64,000 nt of DNA from Ailurus styani (taxonomy: Eukaryota; Chordata; Mammalia; Carnivora; Ailuridae), in contig LNAC01000746.1 in assembly GCA_002007465.1 (NCBI GenBank), positions 260,099 to 324,098 on the forward strand, given 5' to 3'. Of the stretch, positions 1 through 10,359 are shown in pieces (positions within the stretch are counted from its first letter, which is position 1; the number at the start of each line of letters is the position of its first letter). Position numbers and translations under genes: made by a program. The notes under the pieces were generated by a model. That model searched no databases, had not been told where the DNA came from, and worked only from the letters and a program-made list of their open reading frames with translations.

Positions 1-600
1 GCCGGGGAGGTGGGGGCCGGCCAGGGGGCGTGGGGCTGCGGGACCCCGGTGCGCCCCGGCCGTCAGCCCCCTGCTCGCCGCCTCAGCTCCACCCGTCTGT
101 CCTCCCGCGCCCTCCTCACGGGGGTCCAGCGTCCACGTCGGGAGGGGAAAATGGAGCGGAGGGTGGGTGGCAAGTTCTGAAACACTTCGGGGAAGGTCCG
201 GACGGAGGCGCCTGGGCGGCCCGCCGCGCCCTGGCTGCCTCTCCGGGCGATGGGGAGTCGAAAGCGCTCCTCCGGTCGCCGGGTCCCGACGCCTGACTGG
301 CGCCCACGGGGTCCGTGTTTTGTTTCTGGGCGGTTTCTTTGTGCTAAGGTTCTGGGCGAACGCAGGCAGCGGCGCCGAAAAAGGCTGGGGTGGCCTTCAG
401 TTCTGGGCTGCGAGGGGGAGTCTGGGCCCTTGACTTGGCGCGGAAGGTGTCCATCAAGCTGTGAGCGAGCTTCAGTGGTCAGCGGGCTTTTCTCTTGAGG
501 GTCAGTCCGTGGTGACCTTTTGACTTTTTTACCCCACCCTCTCCTCTCTTTGTCTTGCACTTTTGTTCCCAATCCTTAGATGGTAGAACCAAGTCCATTT
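1..600. promoter_or_regulatory. CpG island, right-hand part (probable promoter or first exon/intron 1 edge)
   Basis: The first 450 bases are strongly GC-rich with dense CpG dinucleotides and runs such as GGGGGCCGGCC. Composition then falls to the AT-rich background by about 500-600. Methylation-free CpG islands of this kind usually mark promoters of widely expressed mammalian genes. The island is cut by the window start, so the transcription start and first exon may lie to the left. Several short open frames on both strands cross it, but none resembles a protein I know, and overlapping frames are expected in GC-rich DNA. AG/GT donor-like steps exist (for example GGGGAG/GTGGGG near 8) but none is decisive. 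The gene and its strand are not determined; a plus-strand gene would fit the exon-like segment at 54.3 kb. Confidence 0.72.
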
Positions 601-1254
601 TAGAGTATTGCGATGAATGCTTTTCATTTTAATTTCTGAGAGTTCGCCATCAGATGTTTACTGTGAACTTAATAACATGTTGAATGCATGGTATCAATGT
701 TCCGTGGTTACTATTTTTACCTCTGAAATTCAGTAGTCTTTTCAATAGAATTCTGGTCTGTCAGTCCATTGTGTTTTGAGATAAGCATCCGGCAGATATC
801 TTCTTGGCAATTAGAACATCTGTTTATTTCATTCATTCATTCAGCAACTGTTCAGTACCATACTTCGATGGAGAGTTTGAAGGTAAAGAGAAATATCTTT
901 TAATGGAAGAGGATGCTTTGACGGAACTATAATAGATGTCCCTTTAAGTGAGACAGTTATGTAAGTGGTGTTTGTTAAAAAAGGTATAGTTATACTCTGG
1001 GTCATTTTACAGTTTTGTTTTAGTACAATCTGGAACTTACAGTGTATTGGGAAGTAGAATTAGGAGATTGGTCTAAAGGTACAATGGCTTTCTTTATTTA
1101 TAAATATTTAACTTTTCAGTTTTAACAGCCTTACAGTCTTGTAGTTATTGGTAATGTTTATCTCAGATTTCCCTGCTGTGGGTTAAACCTAGGAGGTCAT
1201 ATGCTGTAAGTGAACACGTTTAGTGCTGTGCCAGACAATAGCAAGGAATCAAAA
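601..1254. other. AT-rich single-copy DNA, no gene seen
   Basis: No convincing open frame, RNA gene or recognisable repeat. A short ATTC-type run near 829-842 may be the remnant of an antisense L2 3' end. Confidence 0.5.
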
Positions 1255-1345
1255 TGGGACTTCCTTGAGGACAGGCCTGTCTTGCATCTGTCTCCAACAC
1301 CCAGCCTGAAATATAGTAAGTGTTCAGTAAGAGTCAGATTGATGA
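1255..1345 (+). repeat. L2 LINE 3'-end fragment
   Basis: Matches the familiar L2 tail order: 'gaggacaggcctgtcttgcat', then 'caacacccagcctgaaatat', then 'agtaagtgttcagtaa'. Heavily diverged and 5' truncated. Confidence 0.5.
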
Positions 1346-1500
1346 AAAGCTCTTTACAATTAATAAGGTTTAAAATACAGTCTTAAATACAGTCTTTACA
1401 TTTCTCTGTAAAGCCTCTTGCAGATTGTCACTTTCAGATGTCTAACTGATTGGTTCATATTTATTATCTGTTACCACAATAGGGGCTCTTGAATATTTTA

Positions 1501-1670
1501 TTTGTTTATTTTTTAAGATTTTATTTATTTGAGAGAGAGAGAGCGCATAGGTGGGGGAGCAGAGGGAGCAGGAGAAGCAAGCTCTCCACTGAACAGGGAG
1601 CCTGAGGGATCATGACCATGACCTGAGCAGAAGGCAGATGCTTAACCTACTGAGCCAACCAGGGGCCCCT
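1501..1670 (-). repeat. CAN-SINE (older subfamily), antisense
   Basis: Begins with the reversed tail (AAGATTTTATTTATTTGAGAG) and ends with the reversed tRNA-like head (CTGAGCCAACCAGG). Flanked by the direct repeat GAATATTTTA at 1491-1500 and 1671-1680, which is the target-site duplication. Confidence 0.9.
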
Positions 1671-1691
1671 GAATATTTTAGTATCGGGTTT

Positions 1692-1710
1692 TTGTTGTTG
1701 TTGTTGTTGT
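1692..1710. repeat. (TTG)n microsatellite
   Basis: About six TTG units just downstream of the SINE duplication. Confidence 0.85.
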
Positions 1711-1714
1711 TTTT

Positions 1715-2269
1715 CTATCACTTCTAATTCGTTACCTTACAATAAAACCTTGTCTAAAATGTCTATCACACACAGGCATAGTGATACTACAATAGGGGTC
1801 TGAAATGATTGAGTGTGGTGTTTTGCGAATATTGCTTGAAAAGTTTCTGATGACTCTTATAAGCAGAAAAGCTAGACTATAGCAAATAAGCCACATGAAA
1901 GTTTTATTAGAGATGTTTATTTTCTAATTGCATTTTTAGAAATGTTTAATTTAAAATTTTACTATCGGTGAAGCATATGGGCCTAAAACCCCAGATAATA
2001 CTTATTTATTCAAGTTATATCTTTTTTCCACTCACTACTTAATACATTTTAGTATTTGTTTTGGATATGAGGAATTTGAGGTGAGCTCATTATTGCCTGC
2101 TATAGGGTACAAGTAAAAAGGAAATTATACTTTATTAAGATGAGGAATGAAAATCTTGAGATACCATACTTCTAGTACTTTGCCTAGTTACAGTATGTCA
2201 AATTTCAGGAAGGGTTACTAATACAAATCCTTTGGCAGTAGCTCACTATCAGGCTACATGTTAAACCAG
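1715..2269. other. AT-rich single-copy DNA
   Basis: No gene or repeat that I can support; a T-rich stretch (TTTTGTTTTG type) closes it. Confidence 0.4.
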
Positions 2270-2284
2270 TTTTTTGTTTTGTTT

Positions 2285-2600
2285 TGTTTTTGAGATATAA
2301 TTCACATACCATAAAATTTATCCTTTTAGGGCGCCTGGGTGGCTCAGTGGGTTAAAGCCTCTGCTTTTGGCTCAGCGTCCTGGGATCAAGGCCCGCATCG
2401 GGCTCTCTGCTCAGCAGGGAGCCTGCTTCCTCCTCTCCCTGTCTCTCTGCCTAGTAACTTGTAATCTCTCTCTCTGTGTCAAATAAATAAATAAAATCTT
2501 TAAAAAAATTTTTATCCTTTTAGAGTGTGCATCAGTGGTTTTTAATATATTCACAAAGTTCTGCATTGATCGATTCTCCTTTTCACTCTAAATTATGTTT
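2285..2600 (-). repeat. L1M 3'-UTR fragment, antisense, split by a SINE
   Basis: The text 'gagatataattcacataccataaaattta' followed after the SINE by 'agtgtgcatcagtggtttttaatatattcacaaagt' is the classic antisense 3' end of old mammalian L1M elements. The SINE at 2330-2510 interrupts it, so the L1 is older. Confidence 0.75.
2330..2510 (+). repeat. CAN-SINE (young subfamily), sense
   Basis: Complete head GGCGCCTGGGTGGCTCAGTG, CT-rich middle and AAATAAATAAATAAAATC tail. Target-site duplication TTTATCCTTTTAG at 2317-2329 and 2511-2523. Confidence 0.95.
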
Positions 2601-4179
2601 AAAGGAAGAGATAGCACTGATTCTTTTGGTGAGTATATTCCCTTAATAAGTTTGAAATGGGCTGCCTCTGTGTCCTGGCAGAGTGGTAAACTATATCCTT
2701 ATACTCCTTTAGATCCTGGAAGAAAGGCCACTTGGAGAGGAAATTAATTTAAGAATAAATTCTACCCAAAATAATGAGGTTAGAATCTTAACTCAATGCC
2801 TGATGTTATGGAAATAACCTTGTGAAGATACTCAGTGCTCAGTGAAACAACTTGAAATAATTTAGTGACCAGTCACAAACTATCCTAGCGACAGTCTAGG
2901 AAGTTGTTGAATAAAAGTCTGATTCGTGTTAGTCTGCTTTGTCTATGAATTGAGTTTGGACGTATTCAAATCATCTAGATAGTTCAGCCACTTTGTTGCA
3001 CATGTGGAAGTATAAAACCGTATCTGACCTTAAGATGCCAGCTCTCTAGAGGTCTCTGGTCAAATCAATGGTATGGGTAGTACTTTCTGATTCATATAGT
3101 GCAAGGAAGTCATTATAGCCACATAGTTCTAGATATGAATCATTTGCCTATTTCAGAGCTGTGATGCTTATTGTCTTAGTCATGAGCTCTTTACATGAAC
3201 ATTTAGAAAATTAGCTTTCTTACTCTAATGCAGATTAACTTGAACTTTGATTTCAGAAATGAGTTCTGAGTCAACAGACTTTACTACCTAAAAGGAGACA
3301 GGAGTATTGAAATAAGAGCCTTCTATCAAAAAAAAAAAAAAAAAAAAAAAAAAGAGCTGTCCTATCATTCAGGGCGATAGGTGAAACTAGACCTGTCCAG
3401 GAATCAGACCTAGGTTCACTTTTCAGTTCTGTCTTCTAGACTTTGTCATTAACAAGTTCCTGAGCCATAGATAAGTTGCTTAACCTTTTTGAATTTAGAA
3501 CTTTAAGTTGAGGCTGTTGGAACTCTTTTTTATAGAATGTTCTTGGGATAGGTTTTTCTTCAAAAAACATACTGGGACAAAAAGAGTCTTTGGGTGATAA
3601 TCAGAATCCTCTGTCAAGAACAGCAATGAAACTTAGACTTGTAATTTTCAGAAGCAGAAAAAATTAAATATTTTCTATAATCCATTCTTATAAAACAAAA
3701 ATTTCACTGTAAGCTTGAGTTTTTTGAATTATAGATTTTATTCATTCCACAGCACCATGCTTACTAATGAGACGCTTTACTCTCAGAGAGTTAGAGGAAG
3801 ATGTGAAAATAAAGAGTCGCCTTAAGCTTATGATCAAGGATTGGAATAAAGGCATATCTAAACAGTGAATTTATATTCTTTTAAAAGATTTGTGAGGGGG
3901 CTTCCCCCAAGCAAACAAAAGCCTGCCCCAAATATCTGGGCAGGCTAAATTTCATTGAAATCCATTTTTTAAATTACATATGAATATGTATGTATATAAG
4001 ATCTTTTAGAACACTTACTAACCGCCATTCTTTTTCAGGGTGGTGGGTTATATCAGAGATACAGCTAATATAGTACACATATATGTCTGTCTCCTGTTAC
4101 CCTTTGGTAATACATCAGTTTTGGTTAAAATCTGCCAGTTCTTTAGGAAGTTAAGGAGCCCAAACATGATAGTGGTTGT
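2600..4179. other. Single-copy AT-rich DNA with a 26-A tract and a short hairpin
   Basis: No gene seen. A pure A run lies at 3328-3353 with imperfectly duplicated flanks. A 9-bp perfect inverted repeat (AGCCTGCCC / GGGCAGGCT, 9-nt spacer) lies at 3920-3946. A short open frame at 4040-4258 starts after an acceptor-like TTCTTTTTCAG but shows no protein I recognise. Confidence 0.45.
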
Positions 4180-4420
4180 TAACATGAGTTTTGAGGTCAC
4201 CTCTGAGTTCAAATTCGTGATCCAAATGTATATGGCCAGGTTAGTTCAGGTTATATAACATCTTTGGCCCTGTTTTATTATTTGTCAAGCGAGAATACTA
4301 ATAGCACATAATCTCATAGGGCTGTAAGGTTTAATTAAGACATTGCATGTAAAGTGCTTGGCACTAATACAGTATGTGGAGCACTAGATGTAAGTATTCA
4401 GGAAATTTTAGCTGTTATTA
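4180..4420 (+). repeat. MIR SINE, sense
   Basis: Follows the MIR order: 'gttttgaggtcacctctgagttcaaattc', 'catctttggccctgttttattatttgtcaa', 'gaatactaatagc', 'gggctgtaaggttta', 'taaagtgcttggcac'. An ancient tRNA-derived SINE, strongly diverged. Confidence 0.75.
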
Positions 4421-6011
4421 TCACTTATTATTTTTAACTTGGAACAAATGGAAAATGCCAGGTAAATTAAAAACAAATTTCATGTATACATCTGAATTCT
4501 CCAGAAAATGCCAGTTGTTTCCCTCTGCATCTTTGGGGGTTTATTTAAAATTGCACTGTCTCATCCAATCTGAATTGACTGAGATGATTTAACATTTGGA
4601 CCAGTAATCCTCTCCGCTTTAAAATTTGGAAAGGTTCCAAAAGCAAATATTAAAGGAAAATTATTTGCTACATTCTCTGATACATAGTTATTTTGCCATG
4701 TTTACCTTTCCCATGGCAGAGAATTGTCTAAGCTTTCCTAGGTTGATTTTGACAGATTTCTAAAAGAATGGTAATCCAGGAGCTGGGAGTAGCTGTATCC
4801 TGTTTCTGTATTTGAAGAAAATGGAATGCTTTTGCATCTTTAGTCTTACTGGAATTTTTGACTTTGAAGATTGCAAATTTGTCAGAGACTGGGTAACCAC
4901 AACAGTTCATTAAACATTTTCTAGAGGCCTCTAGAAAAATGAGGGAAGTTATTTATAAGTAGTATCTGGAAATATTTTCCCTGTGTTTTTCTGAGTTTTC
5001 TGTATAGTATTTCTGTGGGTATATTGTACATCACTCCTTGAGGACAGCAACTATGAAATGACACTGGTTTTACATAGGCAGTGATCATTAAGTGATGTGA
5101 GGGCAACAGGAAGTAGAAATTAGTCTCTGCTTTCCACGAGTATAACCTGTTGGGAAATAAGGACAAACATAAGTGCATTTATGTCCTAATGCAAGAAACC
5201 AGATATTGATAGGCATTTCATTGGGAATTTCTTTAATCCTGAAGCCCGAGTACTAGATGTTGGAGCATTTGGGGACTTCCAAACCATACATCTGTCACCT
5301 TGCCTTTTAAAATATACTCACTAGATAAACCACAAAAAGCAAGATGTCTTATTTCCTAATTTCTGGTTAAAGTTGAGAGTGTGGTACAGATAAGTCAAAA
5401 TCTGTATCGTAAAAAAAGATAAACCTTATGTCCTCAAATCCATTTTGGAACACAATAAGGTATTAAAGGAAGTTTATGAAAAGCAGATAGAAAAGATGTT
5501 ACTCAGATACTAATCAGAGTCCTCAAACTCTTCTGTATTGAAGCTCTGATGACTTATAGCTAGATTTATGCTAGGAGCATTTCTTAAGTTTTTCTAATAT
5601 TGAGAAGTATGGGCTACAGTGTTTCCTGTTGCTGAGGGGCTCAAGCCCCACCTATTTTCGGGGTCACTAGAGAAAAAACATTTTTGGGGTCACTAGAAAA
5701 GAAAAACCTTCTTTGATTGGCATGAGGCATCAAAACATTGGCTAAAAGCTGTTACTAGGGATGGATACTCACCCTTCCCTGACTTGCTCCTTAGAGGATG
5801 ACTGTTTGGCTCTCAGCTGCCATATGGGTCAACCAAAAGTGAAATAAAGGAAAGCCATCACTATAAAGATTTCTCTGTGACCTAAGAAAGGGTTGCTTTC
5901 TAGTCAAAACAAAAAGTGTGTAGCTGAGAATTGAAAAGATTTTGTAATTTTATTTACACCTTAGGTAAAGTATTTATTTGATTCAGGATTTCAAAGATTT
6001 TTAAAAAGAGA
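4421..6011. other. Single-copy DNA, no gene seen
   Basis: Only short stop-bounded frames. Contains a local duplication at about 5655-5707 in which TTTTSGGGGTCACTAG is repeated 26 bases apart. Confidence 0.45.
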
Positions 6012-6220
6012 GGGCACCTGGGTGGCACAGTGGGTTAAAGCCTCTGCCTTCGGCTCAGCTGCTCAGGTCACGATCTCAGGGTCCTGGAATGGAGCCCCGC
6101 ATCGGGATCCCTGCTCCGTGGGGAGCCTGCTTCCTCCTCTCTCTCTGCCTGCCTCTCTGCCTACTTGTGATCTCTCTCTCTGTCAAATAAATAAATAAAA
6201 ATCTTTAAAATAAATAAAAA
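6012..6220 (+). repeat. CAN-SINE (young subfamily), sense
   Basis: Head GGGCACCTGGGTGGCACAG, GGGTTAAAGCCTCTGCCTT block, CT-rich middle and AAATAAATAAATAAAAATC tail. The flanking duplication is not clear because both flanks are A-rich. Confidence 0.93.
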
Positions 6221-6649
6221 GATGTACAGTATCGTCTCCTTCCCATTCTGTGCAGCCACCCAGTTCTTCCACATGGAAACACTGTTAAGTTTCCTGTGAA
6301 TCCCTTCAAAGATAGTTAATGTATGTGTAAATAGAGATATATAATTCCTTGTCCAAAACCCTTGATCCAAATGTATTTCAGAATTAAAGCATTTTGTTTT
6401 GTTTTGTTTTTTTGAGGGGGGGTTGCTGTGGAAAGGGAATATAGTGCATCTACCGTATTATTCAAAATCCCTAGTTGGAGGTGAATGTGTAGCATTTTGT
6501 AATTAAATACATTAATACTTCTGCATCAAAAGCATAAATAGTACAATAAAGATAAAGATTATAAAGTCTTAAGGAAATTATTGTCAGATTTTGACACCTA
6601 ATAGGTTTGTACTAAACTTATAAAGAAATATTTTTTCTGAACTTTACAG
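6221..6649. other. Single-copy AT-rich DNA
   Basis: No gene or repeat family recognised; one TTTTG-type run near 6390-6410. Confidence 0.4.
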
Positions 6650-6654
6650 GTTTT

Positions 6655-8115
6655 AGAATGGCCAATGATGGATTATATGTCATATATATAATGTATGTTC
6701 TCTGCCTTCACCTCCTTTTTCATTTAAGTTGTTGCATACTATGCGCAGTATCCTTTAGCTTTTATTTTTAACTTAACATTATAGCTTAGGATGGTTTCCT
6801 GTTAGTCATATCAGAACATAAATATCATGCTTTTTCTTTTTTCTTTTTCTTTTTTTTTTTAAACACCTTCACAGTGTATCATTTGTCTTAGTCAACTTGG
6901 GCTGCTATAGCAAAATACCACAGACTGGGTGGTTTAAACAATAAATATTCCAGTTCTAGAGGCTGGGAAGTGCAAGATTAAGGTACTCAGAGATTTGATT
7001 CCTGTGAGGACTCTTCCTGGCTTGCAGATGTCACCTCACTGTGTCCTGCATGGAGAGAAGGAGTATCTGCTCTCTCTTCCTTTTTTTATGACACTAATCC
7101 CATCAGGGGGTCCCATTCTTCATGAGTTCCTATAGTCCTAATTACCTCCGGAATTCCCAAAGGGGGCACACAAATTCAGTCCGTAACACTGTTATACAGG
7201 TATAACATTGATTTAAGTACCCCCTTTTTGATGTACATTTAGGTGGTTTTCAGCCTTTTGCCATCAAAAGCCATGGTACAATGGATTCCTTATATATACA
7301 CTTTTTGACACTTGTATAGAAACATGTAGTATACATATCCAGAAGCGGAATTGCTAGATCAGAATGTATGTGCTTTCTAAGTTTGATAGACATTGCTAAA
7401 ATAACATTTGAAGAACCTGTTCCAAGTTACATTCCATCAGCCCTGCTATTATGAGTAACATTAAACGTCTTTTGTCTTTTAAGGGCTATTTATATTTTCT
7501 TTATTGTGGACTGTCCATATTCTTGCCTATTTTTATGTCACTTTGTTACTTATCTTCTTAGATTTGTAGAATTTATTTTTATATTAGGGAAAATAGCTCT
7601 ATGCTATTTTTTGGAAGTATTTTTCCTTATTTGCTCTTTACTTTTTAGTTTCTTTATGATGGTTTTATCATGCTGAATTTTTTCCCCCAGCAGTTAAAGT
7701 GCTTACGAATCTTTACTGACTTCTAAATTATATGTCATCATTAGAAAGTCTTTCCCTGACTCAACATTAGCCAAGAATTTTCAAATGTTATTTTTCTAGT
7801 ACTTTTATGGTTTTTTGTTCATCTCTCTCTGCCTTTTTGTATTTTTAATTTTTTTATTTGGAATTTATTCTGGAGTAAGTTATGATGTATAGGTTCAACC
7901 TTATTTTTGTCACAGCATGACCATCTAGTTGTCCCAACATCATTTATTAAATAATCCATTTCTGTCTTACAGATTTGAAATGCTACCTTTATAATTTACT
8001 GGATTTCTATGTGTATTTGGGACCATTTCTCGTCCACTGATCTATCTGCCCATTTGGGAATCAAACCGTGTTTTAATTATTCCATTTTATATTGTGTTTT
8101 CTCTTAGGACTAATT
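6655..8115 (-). repeat. HAL1/L1M-like LINE remnant, antisense, interrupted
   Basis: Segments such as 'gtacatttaggtggttttcagccttttgccat', 'atatccagaagcggaattgctagatcagaatgtatgtgc' and 'ttaagggctatttatattttctttattgtggactgtcc' match the antisense 3' part of old L1/HAL1 ORF2. An MLT1-like LTR interrupts it at 6884-7189. Reading frames are destroyed. Confidence 0.6.
6884..7189 (-). repeat. MLT1-like (ERVL-MaLR) LTR, antisense
   Basis: Text runs 'gggctgctatagcaaaataccacagactggg', 'ccagttctagaggctggga', 'gcttgcagatgtc', 'cattcttcatgagttcc', 'aattcagtccgtaaca', which is the reversed MLT1 consensus. No coding remnant; solo LTR-type fossil. Confidence 0.75.
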
Positions 8116-8131
8116 CCCTCTCCTTTCTTTT

Positions 8132-8330
8132 TTTTTTTTTTTTAAGATTTTATTTATTTATTTCACAGCGGGAGAGAGATCACAAGGAGGCAGAGAGGCA
8201 GGCAGAGAGAGAGGGGGAAGCAGGCTCCCTGCCGAGCAGAGAGCCCGATGCGGGCCTCGATCCCAGGACCCTGAGATCATGACCTGAGCCGAAAGCAGAG
8301 GCTTTAACCCACTGAGCCACCCAGGCGCCC
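8132..8330 (-). repeat. CAN-SINE (young subfamily), antisense, perfect 17-bp duplication
   Basis: Starts with poly-T and AAGATTTTATTTATTTATTT and ends CTGAGCCACCCAGGCGCCC. Target-site duplication TCCCTCTCCTTTCTTTT at 8115-8131 and 8331-8347 is identical, so the insertion is recent. It carries tail variants shared with the copy at 44512. Confidence 0.96.
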
Positions 8331-8384
8331 TCCCTCTCCTTTCTTTTCCAGAATTTCTTCTGACCTTCATCTTGCTTATTTTTT

Positions 8385-8593
8385 ATTTTTATTTTTTTAA
8401 GAATTTATTTGAGAGACAGAGTACACGCTCACACATGCCCTCAAGCATAAGCAGGGAAGAGGGGCAGAGGGACAGGGAGAAGCAGATGCCCGGCTAAGCA
8501 GGGAGCCAGACATGGGACTTGATCACAGGATCCCAAGATCATGACTTGAGTCAAAGGCAGATGCTTAACTAACTGAGCCACCCAGGTGCCTTG
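8385..8593 (-). repeat. CAN-SINE (older), antisense
   Basis: Diverged reversed tail and body ending AACTGAGCCACCCAGGTGCC. Flanks CATCTTGCTTATTTTTTA (8368 onward) and CATCTTGTTTATTTTA (8594 onward) are a decayed target-site duplication. Confidence 0.9.
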
Positions 8594-8649
8594 CATCTTG
8601 TTTATTTTATATGAAACTTTACAATCAATCCATTTAGTTGCCATTTCTG

Positions 8650-9190
8650 TTGGGATGACTTAATTATTTATTTTATGGAGGTAAAGTTGGCATATAGTAA
8701 GATGCGCAAACCTTAAATTTACAGCCCAGTGAATTTTGGCTATGTATTACTTGTGCAATTCACAGATCAAGATATAAAACATTACCATCACCCAGAAAAT
8801 TTTCACATGCCCTTTTCAAGTTAATATGTCCTTTCCACCACCTCTCCCACCTTGATTAACTTCTATCACTTAGATTAAGTTTTGTGTTTAGGATTTTTTT
8901 TTTAATTTATTGGCAGCTTTATGGTGTTCTGCCTTTCTGTTCAAGAATATGGAAAACTTAAACTTTTTATTTTTTCAAGTCCCTTTTTGGGTTCCTAATA
9001 GCATTTTTAGGTTTTGTGCTATTCTTTCTTTCTTTCTTTTGCTGTTAGAAATGGCATCTTTCCTTCCATTTTATCTACCTGGTTGTATATAAGAAAGCTG
9101 TTTATTTTGCTTATTGATTAATAATCATATATTAAATAATTTCCCTTTTAGAAATTCTGTTACTGTTTACAGTAATTCTATAGTTGAATT
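8650..9190 (-). repeat. L1M 3' region, antisense
   Basis: 8670-8890 ('ggaggtaaagttggcatatagtaagatgcgcaaa', 'gatcaagatataaaacattaccatcacccagaaaat') matches antisense 3' UTR of old L1M elements. The part after 8890 is T-rich and only tentatively a continuation. Confidence 0.55.
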
Positions 9191-9194
9191 TTTC

Positions 9195-9390
9195 TTTTTT
9201 TTTTTAAGATTTTATTTATCTGAGAGAGACAGACAGGGATAGTGAGGGAGAGCACAGGTGGAGAGGGGAGGGAGAAGCAGGCTCCCTGCTGAGCAGGAAG
9301 CCTGACATGGGGCTCTATCCCAGGACCCTGGATCATGACCTGAACCAAATGCAGATAGGTGCTCAACCTACTGAGCCACCCAGGCACCCC
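9195..9390 (-). repeat. CAN-SINE (older), antisense
   Basis: Poly-T, AAGATTTTATTTATCTGAG start; ends CTGAGCCACCCAGGCACCCC. Short flanking repeat AATTTTT at 9188-9194 and 9392-9398. Confidence 0.9.
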
Positions 9391-10194
9391 CAATTTTTTA
9401 TTTTCAAGTATAAATCATATATCCTTTTTTTACTTCCTCCAGTTTTTATCTCCCCTCTCCCAACTTTTACACCCCTCGTTTTTTCTTTTACTGCATTGGT
9501 AGCAATGATTTTTAAAACATAGTTTTCCTCCACAATGTATAAAACAAGGATCAAAATATCTGTATACTTGGTGAATATTTAAAGGATATGAATAGTAATT
9601 GAAATGAGGGATTATGAGAGTAATTAGAGCAATATAAAGTTTTTCAACATTAATATAAGTAAACTTGATTGTGGTTTTTAAAATGTCAGATAGACAAGTT
9701 AGTGATTATTTGACAGTGAATGCAGAGTTAGTAATTAACTTGTCTCTTATTTGATAATACATATAGATTGTTTTCTATGTGCATAGCACCCAGAGGCAAT
9801 TTCCAGAAGTGTAACTTAGTCTGATGTCTGGAAGTATATAATCAGGGTAGAGAGTCAAACTATATAGATGTGAGCAGTGAATGAATGTAGGCTTAGAAAA
9901 ATGATACTGGTGAAAATCTGCAAGTCTAGAAAGCATGAAGGTGGGGGAGGGAGTTGAGGGAGTGAGTTTGATTTGACTGTGGGTTTGGGGTAGTTATGTT
10001 GTGAGTGAAGATACTTGGCTGAAATTCAGTAGGGATCTAATTGTTTATGGATATTTCATAGTTTATTTTGTATCTTCCACTTTTTCCCCGCAAAAATCAG
10101 AGGTGGTTTAGTCCTCTAGGACTCCTACACTATTGAATAAGCTAGAAATAAAAAATCAAAACCAAGGGAAAACAAGAATCCAGAATATTCTAAT
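9391..10194. other. Single-copy AT-rich DNA
   Basis: No gene, RNA or repeat family recognised on either strand. Confidence 0.4.
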
Positions 10195-10345
10195 AATATA
10201 ATAGCTAATAGTTAGTGCTTATCATGCACTGTTTTTGGGCTTTACCTATGTTAAAGTGTTTAAACATTACACAACAGCTCTATGAGATAGTCTCTGTTTA
10301 CTATTATTCCTATTTTATAGATGAGGAAGCAGGCAGAGAGATTAC
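10195..10345 (-). repeat. MIR-type SINE, antisense
   Basis: Order 'aatagttagtgcttatcatgcactg', 'cagctctatgagatag', 'ttattcctattttatagatgaggaagc' is the reversed MIR core and 3' part. Confidence 0.65.
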
Positions 10346-10359
10346 GTGGGAAATTGTTG

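Noticed and set aside
63..572. 169-codon minus-strand frame across the CpG island
   Set aside because: Arg/Pro/Gly-rich composition typical of chance frames in GC-rich DNA; several frames overlap on both strands.
2330..2400. tRNA-like head with A- and B-box-like sequences
   Set aside because: It is the head of a CAN-SINE, not a tRNA gene; the same sequence recurs about 28 times.
4022..4110. Acceptor TTCTTTTTCAG followed by a 73-codon open frame
   Set aside because: The donor-like GGTAATA is weak, the peptide is unrecognised, and MIR sequence begins within the same frame.
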